A stretch of 64,000 bases of DNA from Lichenicola sp964658455 (GCA_964658455.1 CAZZZA010000001.1:15634-79633); one strand, 5' to 3'. Positions 1-8,652 are shown, counted from the stretch's first letter. Made by a program: numbers and translations. The notes: generated from the sequence alone by a model not told the origin.

Positions 1-3
1 GCC

Positions 4-372
4 ATGGACCGTCCGCTCGAGATCGCGTTCCACAATCTCCAACATTCGGACTCGGTCGCCGCCGAGATCACCGCGCAGATGGAGCGGCTGGAAGCGCGGT
101 TCGGCCCGCTGGTCGGCGCCCGGGTCTCCGTCGAGCAGCTGCACCAGCAGCACCGCACCGGCAATCTCTATGAGGTGCATATCGTCCTGTCGGTGCCCGG
201 CCAGGAGATCGTGGTTTCGCACGAGCCGCACCATGCCCGCGAGCGGCGCGCCCATCCCGATGTGCGCAGCGCCGTGAAGGAGGCGTTCAAGGCCGCGGAA
301 CGCCGGCTGGAGACGCGAAAGGGCCATCTGCGCGATCACGAACCGAAGAACGCGTCCGTTTTTACGACATAG
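4..372 (+). CDS. HPF/RaiA-family ribosome-associated protein
   Basis: A 122-aa protein resembling the short ribosome hibernation/sigma-54 modulation family, which binds the 30S decoding region and stabilises idle ribosomes. The order of secondary structure fits: a beta strand (LEIAFHNL), a long amphipathic helix with Glu and Arg (residues 18-33), strands around residues 38-48 and 55-72, then a basic helix (residues 88-107). The C-terminal extension of long HPF is absent. Only three bases precede the ATG, so the ribosome binding site and any earlier start cannot be judged. Family membership is by sequence feel, without a decisive motif. Confidence 0.7.
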   Translation: MDRPLEIAFHNLQHSDSVAAEITAQMERLEARFGPLVGARVSVEQLHQQHRTGNLYEVHIVLSVPGQEIVVSHEPHHARERRAHPDVRSAVKEAFKAAERRLETRKGHLRDHEPKNASVFTT

Positions 373-376
373 TCCG

Positions 377-390
377 TTTCGTTAACGAAA
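377..390. other. 14-bp perfect palindrome TTTCGTTAACGAAA
   Basis: A perfect inverted repeat immediately after the stop of the preceding gene, in an AT-rich patch upstream of the next gene. It could be a regulator site or part of a promoter. No known consensus is matched with certainty and there is no T-tract that would make it a terminator. Confidence 0.3.
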
Positions 391-458
391 AATTATCGAT
401 ATATGCCTAGGCAGGATGGTATGGGCGGCCCGCTTCAACCCCGCCCGACAGCCGGAGC

Positions 459-797
459 ATGACGACATTGCAGCAGGACCGTCTGTTCAATCTGCCCGAG
501 CGTCCTGCCGACGACCGCGCGGCGGCGATCGTGCAGGGCATGGTGGTCGAGACGGCCAGTCTGCACAGCCTGGAACCCGCCCGGCAGAGCCGTCGCCTGC
601 CGGACCGGCTGCTGGTCGCGATCCACCAGGCCTGCGACCTGGGCGCGCTCGACATCGCCGCCGCCCTGCTCGAGGTGATGAACGACGTGGTGCGCGAACT
701 GGGCCCGGGCTCGCCCTCCGCCGGACGCCGGGCGGTCGAGGGCATGGTGGCGGCGCATCACCGGCTCTGGCATCTGCGCCGCGGCAAGGCGGTCTGA
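459..797 (+). CDS. Hypothetical protein, 112 aa
   Basis: Not recognised. The protein is soluble, mostly helical by composition, rich in Ala, Arg and Leu, and has no signal peptide or cysteine motif. Two stretches look like amphipathic helices: residues 20-50, and 60-85 around DIAAALLEVMNDVV. Several overlapping frames are open here because of high GC. This one is chosen because its composition (balanced acidic and basic residues, few Pro/Arg runs) looks like a real protein while the others are Arg/Pro-rich. It lies between the HPF-like gene and a convergent methyltransferase gene. Confidence 0.55.
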   Translation: MTTLQQDRLFNLPERPADDRAAAIVQGMVVETASLHSLEPARQSRRLPDRLLVAIHQACDLGALDIAAALLEVMNDVVRELGPGSPSAGRRAVEGMVAAHHRLWHLRRGKAV

Positions 798-834
798 TCA
801 CTCCGCTGTCGCGGGCGGGCCGCCGCCTGCTCTC

Positions 835-1620
835 CTAGCCGCCCAGCACCAGCGCCGCGCCGTCCTGCAGCACCGCCTGCGCGGCGGCGGTGAAACGGCC
901 GTCCTGCTCGTGCAGGATCAGCCCAGGCAGCACGACCGAATCGCCACGGCCGCCGAGCCGGGCCTGCAGCAGCAGCAGACGCGCCGCCCGGCCGGCTTTC
1001 GGCCAGAACGGCATCAGCCGCACGCTGCCGAACCCCTGTTCCAGCAGCGCCGCGCTGCCCTGGGCGTGCAGGGCCGCCGGCAGCGCCAGCGTCACCGTGC
1101 CCTCGGCCCGCAGGCAGCGCGCGAACGCGGCCAGCCAGTCGTAAAGCACCGTGTCCGTGCCGCGCCGGGCCAGGTCGCGCCTGGGCTCGGGCGAGCGGCT
1201 GGCGGTGCGGCGATGCCAGGGCGGATTGGCGAACCCGTGGTCGAACCGCGTCGCCTGGGTGGTCGCCGCGAAGATCTCGATCCGCTCCGCGCGCACCGGC
1301 CAGTCCAGCCGGTTGGCGGCCAGGTTGTGGCGCGCCAGCGCCGCCATGTCCGGATCCTGCTCCACCCCGGTCGCCTGCAGCCCGGAGACGCGCTGCCCGA
1401 GGCAGAGCAGGCCGGCGCCGGCGCCGCAGCCGGCCTCGATCACCCGGTCGCCCGGGCCGGCCGGAACCGCGGCGGCCATCAGCACCGGTTCGAGCCCGGT
1501 GCGGTGGAAATCGCGATACTGACGGTAGGCGACGCGGCCGCCGAGCAGGCTGCCATCGGTGGTCGGGTGGCCGCCGGGCGCGGCTGCCGCATCCTTGACC
1601 CACCGCATCGCGCCGCTCAT
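835..1620 (-). CDS. TrmN6-like N6-adenine methyltransferase
   Basis: A 261-aa SAM-dependent methyltransferase of the class that methylates adenine N6, most like the alphaproteobacterial TrmN6 group (A37 of tRNA-Val in E. coli). The N-terminal block TTDGSLLGGRVAYRQ followed by RTGLEPVLMAAAVP is typical. Motif I is VIEAGCGAGAGLL, and the catalytic motif is NPPW (in FANPPWHRR). The ATG at 1620 is preceded by GAGGCAG at good spacing. Its start lies only 36 bp from the divergent polyprenyl synthase start, so the two share a promoter region. The RNA target is inferred from the family. Confidence 0.78.
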   Translation of the reverse strand: MSGAMRWVKDAAAAPGGHPTTDGSLLGGRVAYRQYRDFHRTGLEPVLMAAAVPAGPGDRVIEAGCGAGAGLLCLGQRVSGLQATGVEQDPDMAALARHNLAANRLDWPVRAERIEIFAATTQATRFDHGFANPPWHRRTASRSPEPRRDLARRGTDTVLYDWLAAFARCLRAEGTVTLALPAALHAQGSAALLEQGFGSVRLMPFWPKAGRAARLLLLQARLGGRGDSVVLPGLILHEQDGRFTAAAQAVLQDGAALVLGG

Positions 1621-1656
1621 ATCTGCCTCGCCGTTCCTGGACCGTGGAGCATTCGC

Positions 1657-2718
1657 TTGGGCCTTGCCGTCAGTCTCGACGCGAACCTGCCGGAAAAGCC
1701 CGAAACGACAAAACGTGCCGGCGGCGAGGCGGCGTTGCGGGCGCTGTCGGACCTGCTCGCCGACGACATGCAGGCCTGCAACCGGTCGATCGTCGCCAGG
1801 ATGGACAGTCCGGTGGCGCTGATCCCGCAGCTGGCGGCGCATCTGGTGGCGGCCGGCGGCAAGCGCCTGCGCCCGCTGCTGACGCTGGCGGCGGCGCGGA
1901 TGTGCGGCTACGCGCCGCAGCCGGGCGAGACGCCGCGCCACGTCAATCTGGCCGCCTGCGTCGAGTTCATCCATACCGCGACGCTGCTGCACGACGACGT
2001 GGTCGACGAGAGCGCGCTGCGCCGCGGCCTGGCCAGCGCCAACGCGGTGTTCGGCAACAAGGCCTCGGTGCTGGTCGGCGACTTCCTGTTCGCCCGCTCG
2101 TTCCAGCTGATGACCGAGGACGGCTCGCTCGAGGTGATGGCGATCCTGTCGAAGGCGGCCGCCACCATCGCCGAGGGCGAGGTGCTGCAGATGGCGACGC
2201 AGAACGATCTGTCGACCTCGATGGAGAAGTATCTGGAGGTGATCCACGGCAAGACCGCGGCCCTGTTCGCCGCCGCCTGCCGGGTCGGCGCGGTGGTGGC
2301 CGGGCGCGCCGCGCACGAGGCGGACGCGCTCGACACCTATGGCACCAACCTCGGCATGGCGTTCCAGCTGGTCGACGACTCGCTCGACTACGCGGCCGAC
2401 CAGCGCCTGCTCGGCAAGACCGTCGGCGACGATTTCCGCGAGGGCAAGATCACGCTGCCGGTGCTCGCCGCCTACCATGCCGGGTCGGACGAGGACCGCG
2501 GCTTCTGGCGGCGGGTGATCGAGGACAGCGCCCAGGAGCCGGAGGATCTCGACCACGCTCTGGCGCTGATCGCCAGGACCGGCGCGATCAAGACGACGCT
2601 GAATCATGCCGCTGCCTATGCCGACCGGGCCTGCGCGGCGCTCTCGGTTTTCCCCGAGAGCGAGGTGCGGCACCTGCTGTCGGAAGTGGCCGCCTACACC
2701 GTCAGCCGGGGCTGCTGA
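1657..2718 (+). CDS. Polyprenyl (octa/decaprenyl) diphosphate synthase
   Basis: A 353-aa trans-prenyltransferase that elongates farnesyl diphosphate with isopentenyl diphosphate to make the ubiquinone side chain. Both aspartate-rich motifs are intact: DDVVD at residues 113-117 and DDSLD at 240-244. The substrate-binding GGKRLRP is near residue 68 and a KT pair sits in HGKTAALF. Length matches IspB/DdsA. The start is taken as TTG at 1657 because GGAG lies seven bases upstream and the first ATG would cut into the conserved first helix. Chain length cannot be read from sequence. The gene is divergent from the methyltransferase and convergent with the glycosyltransferase. Confidence 0.88.
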   Translation: MGLAVSLDANLPEKPETTKRAGGEAALRALSDLLADDMQACNRSIVARMDSPVALIPQLAAHLVAAGGKRLRPLLTLAAARMCGYAPQPGETPRHVNLAACVEFIHTATLLHDDVVDESALRRGLASANAVFGNKASVLVGDFLFARSFQLMTEDGSLEVMAILSKAAATIAEGEVLQMATQNDLSTSMEKYLEVIHGKTAALFAAACRVGAVVAGRAAHEADALDTYGTNLGMAFQLVDDSLDYAADQRLLGKTVGDDFREGKITLPVLAAYHAGSDEDRGFWRRVIEDSAQEPEDLDHALALIARTGAIKTTLNHAAAYADRACAALSVFPESEVRHLLSEVAAYTVSRGC

Positions 2719-2734
2719 GACCGGTCCGCCGGTC
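2719..2734. terminator. Short hairpin between convergent genes
   Basis: GACCGG and CCGGTC flank a four-base loop directly after the polyprenyl synthase stop and overlap the stop of the opposite gene. The stem is only 6 bp and lacks a T-run, so termination is weak at best. Confidence 0.3.
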
Positions 2735-4295
2735 AGAAGGCCGGCGGCATGCCCGCCGTCAGCGCGAGGCCGAACAGTTCGACCTGGTCGAGATGCAGGA
2801 AGGTCGAACCGTCGAGGGTGATGCGGACGAACCTGGCCTCGAACGGGATGTCGCGCCACCAGCGCCAGGGGCGCGGCGCCGCGCCGCCGCCGAAATCCTC
2901 CGCCGCGTCGCGCCGCGCCAGTATGGTCCAGGCGGCGCCGTCGGGCGAGCAGGACAACACCAGGTGGCGCTCCCGTTCCAGCGCCACGTCGTTGCGGTTG
3001 AAAACCCGGATCTCGTTGATCAGGCAGCTCTGGCCGAGATCGACCTGCCACCAGGGGGTGATCTCCGGCGCCGAGTGGATCTGGTAGCAGCCGGTCAGCC
3101 GGCCGCTCACCGCGCCCGCGGCCTCCTGCGCGGTGCTGGCGGCGGCGGCCCAGGCCGGATCGACCGAACTCATCTCCGCCGACCGGCCGCGCGACAGGTT
3201 GCCGCCGAACGGCTCGTCCAGGAACAAATGCGGCGACACCGTCTCGCGCATGTCGCGCATCTGCATGCGCTCGGCCGCACCGGCGAGATACGACAGCGCC
3301 GCCAGCGTCGAGGCCGAGGCGGCGATCGGATCGGCCAGCCGGGTGGCGGACGCGAAGCCCGCGACCGGGCCGCTCTCGACCAGCGCGCCGCCGGCATTGA
3401 GATAGAGCGCCTGGTGGCCGCAGATCGCGTCGATCAGCACCTGGTTCGAGGGCGCCAGCGCGCCGGGGCTCAGCGTCAGCAGCTTCCTGTCGCGCACGAA
3501 CAGCGCCCCGTGCAGCGCCGAGCCCTCGAACCCGGCGACGATCGCATGGCGCCGCCACAGCGCGATCTGTTCGGCGAGGCTCAGGGTTTCCGGGCTGACC
3601 ACCACCACGCCGGCATCGGCCAGCCGGTCGGCCAGCGCGGCCTCGTTCTCGATGGTCCTGACCCCCGAGGTCAGGGCGCGCTTGCTCAGGAACAGCGGCT
3701 GGCCGGACCGCTCGCCAGGGTCCGGGCCGGCGATCCGCTCCGCCAGCCGCAGGCAGAACGACGCCATCTGCGGATGCGCGGCGCTGTTCTCGACGAACAG
3801 TGCCTCCGGCACCGCGATGCGGGGGATGATGTCGTGCTCGGCCACCTCGACGAACCGGCTCTCGTCGAGCCCCAGCGCGTCCAGCACGCAGGCCACGAAC
3901 GGCAGGCGCAGCTTGCGCGACAGGTCCCCAGGGCCGACCGCGACGATGCGCGGCGTGCCAGGGTGATCCGGCACCGACCAGAGCCGCGACAGGGTGCTGA
4001 TCAGGAAATGGCCGAAATGCTCGTGCAGATGGCCGATCCAGATGTAGTCGTCATCGGGGAGCCGGCGTCCGGCCCGGATGTTGCGGTCGGTGGTGGTCTC
4101 GGCGCCGATCGTGGTCAGGCCGCGCCGGCCGCTCTGGATGCCCTCGCGGGTGAAGGCGGAATCCGTGACCAGCAGCCGCCTGGTGTCGTAGAGCGCCCAG
4201 CCGATCACCATCGCGTCGTGGGCGATCCCGGTGCGCGGCGGCGAGCGGGCGATCTCGAAGCCGCCGAAGCTCGCACGGGCGCGGGTGAACGCCAT
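2733..4295 (-). CDS. Glycosyltransferase family 61-like protein with C-terminal discoidin-like domain
   Basis: A 520-aa protein. Residues about 60-320 resemble the DUF563/glycosyltransferase 61 fold: GHLHEHFGHFLISTLSRLW, then FLSKR, then a region ending GFEGSALHGALFV. These signatures are typical of bacterial capsule- or EPS-type transferases related to EOGT. Residues about 370-510 look like an F5/8 type C (discoidin) carbohydrate-binding beta domain (WWQVDLGQSCLINEIRVFNR, then FVRITLDG). No signal peptide or membrane segment is seen, so it is probably cytosolic. Its ATG shares one base with the murI stop, suggesting cotranscription with pyrE-murI. Acceptor and donor are unknown. Confidence 0.65.
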   Translation of the reverse strand: MAFTRARASFGGFEIARSPPRTGIAHDAMVIGWALYDTRRLLVTDSAFTREGIQSGRRGLTTIGAETTTDRNIRAGRRLPDDDYIWIGHLHEHFGHFLISTLSRLWSVPDHPGTPRIVAVGPGDLSRKLRLPFVACVLDALGLDESRFVEVAEHDIIPRIAVPEALFVENSAAHPQMASFCLRLAERIAGPDPGERSGQPLFLSKRALTSGVRTIENEAALADRLADAGVVVVSPETLSLAEQIALWRRHAIVAGFEGSALHGALFVRDRKLLTLSPGALAPSNQVLIDAICGHQALYLNAGGALVESGPVAGFASATRLADPIAASASTLAALSYLAGAAERMQMRDMRETVSPHLFLDEPFGGNLSRGRSAEMSSVDPAWAAAASTAQEAAGAVSGRLTGCYQIHSAPEITPWWQVDLGQSCLINEIRVFNRNDVALERERHLVLSCSPDGAAWTILARRDAAEDFGGGAAPRPWRWWRDIPFEARFVRITLDGSTFLHLDQVELFGLALTAGMPPAF

Positions 4296-5131
4296 CAGCC
4301 CGCTCGCGTGTCACAGAGCCCGGCCACCATCTCGAACCGGGTCAGCCCGTCGAAGCCGTAGGCGCCCAGGTTCTGGACCAGCCGCGCCTCGTCGGCGGGA
4401 CGGGCGGTGAACCAGGCGCGGCCGGGATCACGGCGCGCGGCCGGCGTGTGCCCCGGCTGGCGCTCCAGGACCGCCAGGGTCTGCCGGGCCACCGCCGCCG
4501 CCGGGTCGAGCCAGGCGATGCCGGGCCGGGAGAGTGCCGCCAGCCTGTCGCGCAGGATGCTGTAGTGGGTGCAGCCGATGCCGACCGCGTCGATCATGGC
4601 GCCGCCTGGCTGGCCGAACAGCCCGTCCAGTTCGCGCACCACCGCCTTCTCGTCGATCGGGCGGCCGCGGAACGCGGTCTCGGCGATGTCGGCCAGGCCG
4701 CGCGCGCCATGCGCGATCAGCGTGCAGTCGGGCGCGAACCTGGCCTGCAGGTCGCGCAGATAGGGCCGGCGCACCGTGGCGGAGGTGGCCAGCAGGCCGA
4801 TCGTGCGGGTGGCGCTGAGGCTGGCCGCCCACTTGATCGGCGGCACGCAGCCGACGAACGGCGTCGCGAACCGGGCTCGCATCGCCTGCAGCGCCACGGT
4901 GCTGGCGGTGTTGCAGGCGATCACCACCAGCTCCGGCGCAAGCCTGGCGATCGCGTGCTCCAGGAGCGCGCCGAGCCGCTCCACCAGGGCCGCCTCGCTC
5001 AGCTCGCCGTACGGATAGACCGCGTTGTCGGCGAGGTAGTCGATCACGAGCCCGGGCGCGGCCTGGCGCAGGGCCGCGACCACCGAGAGGCCGCCGATCC
5101 CGGAATCGACGGCCAGGACGCGACGGTTCAC
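4295..5131 (-). CDS. murI: Glutamate racemase
   Basis: Converts L-glutamate to D-glutamate for peptidoglycan synthesis. The 278-aa product carries the N-terminal DSGIGGLSV block and both catalytic cysteines, Cys73 in ACNTAS and Cys187 in GCTHY. GTG at 5131 is chosen as start because it gives the canonical MNRRVLAVDSG N-terminus and overlaps the pyrE stop in a GTGA junction. Length is normal for MurI. It is followed by the glycosyltransferase gene with a one-base overlap. Confidence 0.95.
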   Translation of the reverse strand: MNRRVLAVDSGIGGLSVVAALRQAAPGLVIDYLADNAVYPYGELSEAALVERLGALLEHAIARLAPELVVIACNTASTVALQAMRARFATPFVGCVPPIKWAASLSATRTIGLLATSATVRRPYLRDLQARFAPDCTLIAHGARGLADIAETAFRGRPIDEKAVVRELDGLFGQPGGAMIDAVGIGCTHYSILRDRLAALSRPGIAWLDPAAAVARQTLAVLERQPGHTPAARRDPGRAWFTARPADEARLVQNLGAYGFDGLTRFEMVAGLCDTRAG

Positions 5132-5904
5132 GACGGCTTGGGCGGAGCCTGCCTGCCTGGCGCCGCGGTCTGGCCGGTCTTGGCGGCTAGCGCCTCCTCG
5201 GCGCTGGCGACCCCGCCATGCTTCGCCGACCAGGCGCAGGGGTCCTCGAGGAAGCGGCGCACCTCGGCGGCGGCGGATTCGGAGAAGTAGGGCCGCTCGG
5301 CGCAGGCCTCGAGCACGTCCCACCAGGTGCAGAGCGCGTGCAGCGACACGCCCATGTCCGACAGGGTGCGGTGCGCGCCGGGGAACACGCCGTAGAAGAA
5401 CACCACGAAGGTGTGATCGACCAGCGCGCCGGCGTCGCGCAGCGACTTGGCGAACACGATCTTGGAGGCGCCGTCGGTGGTCAGGTCCTCGACCAGCAGG
5501 GTGCGCTTGCCCTCCGGCACGTCGCCCTCGATCAGCGCGTTGCGGCCGAACCCTTTCGGCTTCTTGCGCACATAGGCCATCGGCGCCGCCATGCGGTCGG
5601 CGATCCAGGCCGCGAACGGGATGCCGGCGGTCTCGCCGCCGGCGATCACGTCGATGCTCTCGTAGCCGATGTGGCGGCCGATCTTCTCGACCGCCAGGTC
5701 GATGATCTTGGCCCGCGCGCGCGGGAAGAAGATGATCCGGCGGCAGTCGATATAGACCGGCGACTTCCAGCCGGAGGTGAGGGTGTAGGGCTCCTCGGGC
5801 CGGAAATTGACCGCCTTGATCTCGAGCAGCAGCCGCGCCGTGGTCAGGGCCGCGTCGCGGTCCCAGTCGGTCGGCGCGTGGCGGACCCGCGTTTCTGCGC
5901 TCAT
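5128..5904 (-). CDS. pyrE: Orotate phosphoribosyltransferase
   Basis: Transfers phosphoribose from PRPP to orotate in pyrimidine synthesis. The PRPP-binding loop is TLLVEDLTTDGASK. The YIDCRRIIFFPRAR and VIAGGETAGIPFA blocks are characteristic of the long alphaproteobacterial form. The 258-aa reading uses ATG 5904. An in-frame ATG at 5922 (MEELRSM) preceded by GGAGGG is an alternative that adds six residues. The last 30 residues form a Lys/Ala/Pro-rich tail. It is first in the pyrE-murI-glycosyltransferase run. Confidence 0.93.
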   Translation of the reverse strand: MSAETRVRHAPTDWDRDAALTTARLLLEIKAVNFRPEEPYTLTSGWKSPVYIDCRRIIFFPRARAKIIDLAVEKIGRHIGYESIDVIAGGETAGIPFAAWIADRMAAPMAYVRKKPKGFGRNALIEGDVPEGKRTLLVEDLTTDGASKIVFAKSLRDAGALVDHTFVVFFYGVFPGAHRTLSDMGVSLHALCTWWDVLEACAERPYFSESAAAEVRRFLEDPCAWSAKHGGVASAEEALAAKTGQTAAPGRQAPPKPS

Positions 5905-6084
5905 GGACCTCAGTTCCTCCATCCGACCTACCCTCCCACCACTATCCAAGCTGCCACGGAAAATCCATGGCCGGCGCACCGGCGGACAGAAACCTTGAAC
6001 CGGAGCGGCCCGCGCGTGCATAAGAGAGGGGATACGGGTTGCGAACGACTTGCAACGCGCCGCACGCGCATAAGGAATGCCGCC

Positions 6085-6324
6085 TTGAGCGAGAAGTCGC
6101 CTGCCATCACACGCAACTGCGAGCGGGCCGTGGTCACCGCCTATCGCGAGCTGCGGGCCTGCGGGACCCTCGACATGCAGGCGTTTCATGCCTGCACGAC
6201 GCTGTATCGAATCCACCATCCCGAAGCCTCGATCAGCGAGGCGCGCTGCCTGGTGTCGGAATGGATCGACCATCATGTGGTGCGCCAGGCCGAGGGCGAG
6301 ACGCCGGGCTGCGACTGCGACTGA
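6085..6324 (+). CDS. Hypothetical small protein, 79 aa
   Basis: Not recognised. The product is small and helical, has four cysteines (including the CDCD end) and is rich in Ala, Glu and Arg (RELRACGTLDMQAFHACTTL). TTG at 6085 is chosen as start because AAGGA lies eight bases upstream and no in-frame ATG occurs before residue 30. It lies alone between the pyrE promoter region and the S53 protease gene. Confidence is moderate, since a 79-aa frame can arise by chance at this GC content, but its composition is protein-like. Confidence 0.5.
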   Translation: MSEKSPAITRNCERAVVTAYRELRACGTLDMQAFHACTTLYRIHHPEASISEARCLVSEWIDHHVVRQAEGETPGCDCD

Positions 6325-6336
6325 CGCGCCCGTCGG

Positions 6337-6358
6337 ATTAACGATACGAATTGTTAAT
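6337..6358. promoter_or_regulatory. AT-rich inverted repeat ATTAAC-N10-GTTAAT
   Basis: Two 6-bp inverted arms in the AT-rich gap between the small ORF and the protease gene. This is the kind of patch where a promoter or regulator site would be expected. The remaining bases to 6561 show no gene. The regulator is unknown; the spacing does not fit the CtrA TTAA-N7-TTAA consensus. Confidence 0.3.
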
Positions 6359-6561
6359 TTCCGGTTGCATTTCCAGGATCGCGCCAGCACAGTCAAATCG
6401 ACATCGCAACGATGGCCGGCAGCGCGACGCAACGGGTTTTCGCAGTAGGTGAGCATGCCGCCGGAGCCTCGGCCCGGCGCGCGACCGACCCCTGCCAGCC
6501 TGGTGTCGTCCGGCCTTCGGTTTGCGCCGGTCGCAACCCCTTGGCTGGAAGCATTCTCCCC

Positions 6562-8595
6562 ATGACACGATCGACACCGCCTCGCCTGACCCGGCTGCTG
6601 TCGGGTGCGGCATTCCTGCTCGCCGGCGCGACGCAGCTGCCGGCGATGGCCAGCACCCTGCCGGGCCATTTCGCCGGCGCCCAGGATCTCGGCGCCGTCG
6701 CCGCCGGCAAGGCCATGACCGTCACCGTGCATTTGCCGATGGCGGACAAGGCCGGGTTCGAGAAGGCGCTGCTCGCCCGCTACACGCCGGGCAACCCGCT
6801 GTTCCGGCAGTGGATGAGCAAGGCCGAACTCGCCGCCTACGGCCCCAGGGCGGCCGACCTCGCCGCGGTGCGCAAGGCGCTGACCGGCTTCGGGCTGCAG
6901 ATCGGCCGCAGCAACGCCAGCGGCACCAGCATCACCGTGACCGGTGACGTCTCGGCGCTGCATCGCGCGTTCGGCACCCAGATCCACGCCATGCTGCGCG
7001 ACGGCGCCACCACCCTGGCCAACACCGCCGCCGTGCAGCCGCAGGGCGCGCTGCTGGGCCGCATCGAGGGCATCAGCGGCCTGTCCGGCGGCACGATGCA
7101 CACCATGCACGTGTCGCCGACCGACGCCTCCGGCAAGCCGTTCGCCGGCATCCCGGTGGCCGAGGCCAACGCCAGCCAGACCTCGCCGCTGGCCGGGTTC
7201 AGCAACAAATGCTTCGACAGCGGCTCGGTGACGCTGGCCAGCTCCACCACCCAGGCGACCTATACCGGCAACACCTACGCCTTCAACGGGCTGGTCTGCG
7301 CCTACACCCCGCAGCAGATCGCCGCCCATTACGGGATCGACCAGGCCTACAAGTACGGCGTGGACGGCACCGGCCAGACCATCGTCATCGTCGATGCGTA
7401 CGGCTCGCCGACCGCGATGGCCGACGCCAACACCTTCTTCGCCGCTGTCGGCATCAAGCCCTTCGACAGCAGCAACTTCTCGATCATCACCCCGGCCGGC
7501 GCCCCGGCCAAGGCCGATTACGGCTGGGCCGGCGAGACCGCGCTCGACATCGAGCTGGCGCACGCGATCGCGCCCGGCGCCAAGATCGTGCTGGCGGTGG
7601 CGCCCGACAATTACGACACCTCGCTGCAGGCGGTGGTGCAGTACGTGATCGACAACCATGTCGGCAACGTCGTCTCCAACAGCTACGGCGAGGGCGAGAC
7701 GCAGTCGGACAGCGCGACCATCAACGCCTGGGACCAGCTCGGCAAGGAAGCCTCGGCGGTCGGCATCACGCTGAACTTCTCCACCGGCGACAGCGGCGAC
7801 TACAGCGCCTCGCTCGGCTACAAGGACGTGTCCTCGCCCAGCGATTCGCCTTGGGTGACCGCGGTCGGCGGCACCTCGATCGACGTGCCGAGCCGGAACG
7901 GGCCGGTCGAGACCGGCTGGGGCAACTACCGCGCGGTGCTCGGCACCACCACGGCGCCGAACCCGACCCCGGTGCAGCAGGGCTTCTATGCCGGCGGCGG
8001 CGGCGGCGCCAGCGCGTTCCTGGCCAAGCCGGCCTGGCAGTCGGACCTGCCGGGCACCGGCCGCATGCAGCCCGATCTCGGCCTGATCGCCGATCCCTAT
8101 ACCGGCGCCATCATCGTCGAGCCGGTCAGCGCCACCAGCCCGTCGGTGTTCACCAGCATCGGCGGCACCAGCCTGGCGGCCCCGGTGTTCTCGGCGATGT
8201 GGGCGCTGGTCAACCAGGCCGCCGGCTACGACAAGAACACCAACACGTTCCGGCCCGGCGCGTCGTTCGGTCTGCCGGCGCCGCTCTATGCCGCCTACGG
8301 CAACGAGGCGCTCACCGACGCGGTCGGCGTCGCGGCGTCGCAGCAGCTGTCGGGCACCATCACCACCAGCGGCGGCACCACCACCATCGACGGCTTCAAG
8401 GCGCTCGGCATTCCCGCGACCGCCGGCGCGCTGACCACGCTGCGGCGTCGCGCCGACGGCAGCTACTCGGCGTTGAGCTTCAACACCGATACCTCGCTCA
8501 CCACCACCACCGGCTACGACACCACTACCGGGCGCGGGGTACCGAACGGTCCCGGCACCGTCGCCCTGGCGCTCAGGCTGATCTTCGGCCAGTAG
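6562..8595 (+). CDS. Secreted S53 (sedolisin/kumamolisin-type) serine-carboxyl protease
   Basis: A 677-aa pre-pro-protease. Residues 1-30 form a signal peptide ending near PAMA. Residues about 40-200 form the pro-kumamolisin activation domain (LARYTPGNPLFRQWM, GTQIHAM). The catalytic domain starts near residue 240. The catalytic triad is complete: Glu325 and Asp329 in GETALDIE, and Ser537 in GGTSLAAP. Asp410 in STGDSG supplies the oxyanion. A GRGVPNGPGT end fits the C-terminal calcium site. These enzymes are secreted and active at acidic pH. The gene is monocistronic, with a strong hairpin just downstream. Confidence 0.92.
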   Translation: MTRSTPPRLTRLLSGAAFLLAGATQLPAMASTLPGHFAGAQDLGAVAAGKAMTVTVHLPMADKAGFEKALLARYTPGNPLFRQWMSKAELAAYGPRAADLAAVRKALTGFGLQIGRSNASGTSITVTGDVSALHRAFGTQIHAMLRDGATTLANTAAVQPQGALLGRIEGISGLSGGTMHTMHVSPTDASGKPFAGIPVAEANASQTSPLAGFSNKCFDSGSVTLASSTTQATYTGNTYAFNGLVCAYTPQQIAAHYGIDQAYKYGVDGTGQTIVIVDAYGSPTAMADANTFFAAVGIKPFDSSNFSIITPAGAPAKADYGWAGETALDIELAHAIAPGAKIVLAVAPDNYDTSLQAVVQYVIDNHVGNVVSNSYGEGETQSDSATINAWDQLGKEASAVGITLNFSTGDSGDYSASLGYKDVSSPSDSPWVTAVGGTSIDVPSRNGPVETGWGNYRAVLGTTTAPNPTPVQQGFYAGGGGGASAFLAKPAWQSDLPGTGRMQPDLGLIADPYTGAIIVEPVSATSPSVFTSIGGTSLAAPVFSAMWALVNQAAGYDKNTNTFRPGASFGLPAPLYAAYGNEALTDAVGVAASQQLSGTITTSGGTTTIDGFKALGIPATAGALTTLRRRADGSYSALSFNTDTSLTTTTGYDTTTGRGVPNGPGTVALALRLIFGQ

Positions 8596-8607
8596 CGGCA
8601 CGATACT

Positions 8608-8640
8608 GGCGCGGATGCGGCACCTGTTCGCATCCGCGCC
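8608..8640. terminator. Strong GC hairpin between convergent protease and gltA genes
   Basis: Two perfectly complementary 12-base arms (GGCGCGGATGCG at 8608-8619 and its complement at 8629-8640) flank a nine-base loop, 12 bp after the protease stop and 12 bp before the end of gltA. There is no long T-run, but the position between converging genes argues for a bidirectional transcription stop. Confidence 0.65.
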
Positions 8641-8652
8641 GTCTGGGCCGGT

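Noticed and set aside
835..3558. A single 907-codon minus-strand frame spanning several genes
   Set aside because: It arises because high GC suppresses stops. Only its last 261 codons encode a recognisable protein (the methyltransferase); the rest is Arg/Gln/His-rich and antisense to the polyprenyl synthase and other genes.
1644..4361. Very long plus-strand frame across the polyprenyl synthase and the opposite glycosyltransferase gene
   Set aside because: It is a shadow with low-complexity Arg/Gly/Ala content. Both genes beneath it have intact family motifs in other frames.
6337..6358. CtrA-binding site
   Set aside because: The TTAA half-sites are separated by 12 rather than 7 bases, so the consensus is not met.
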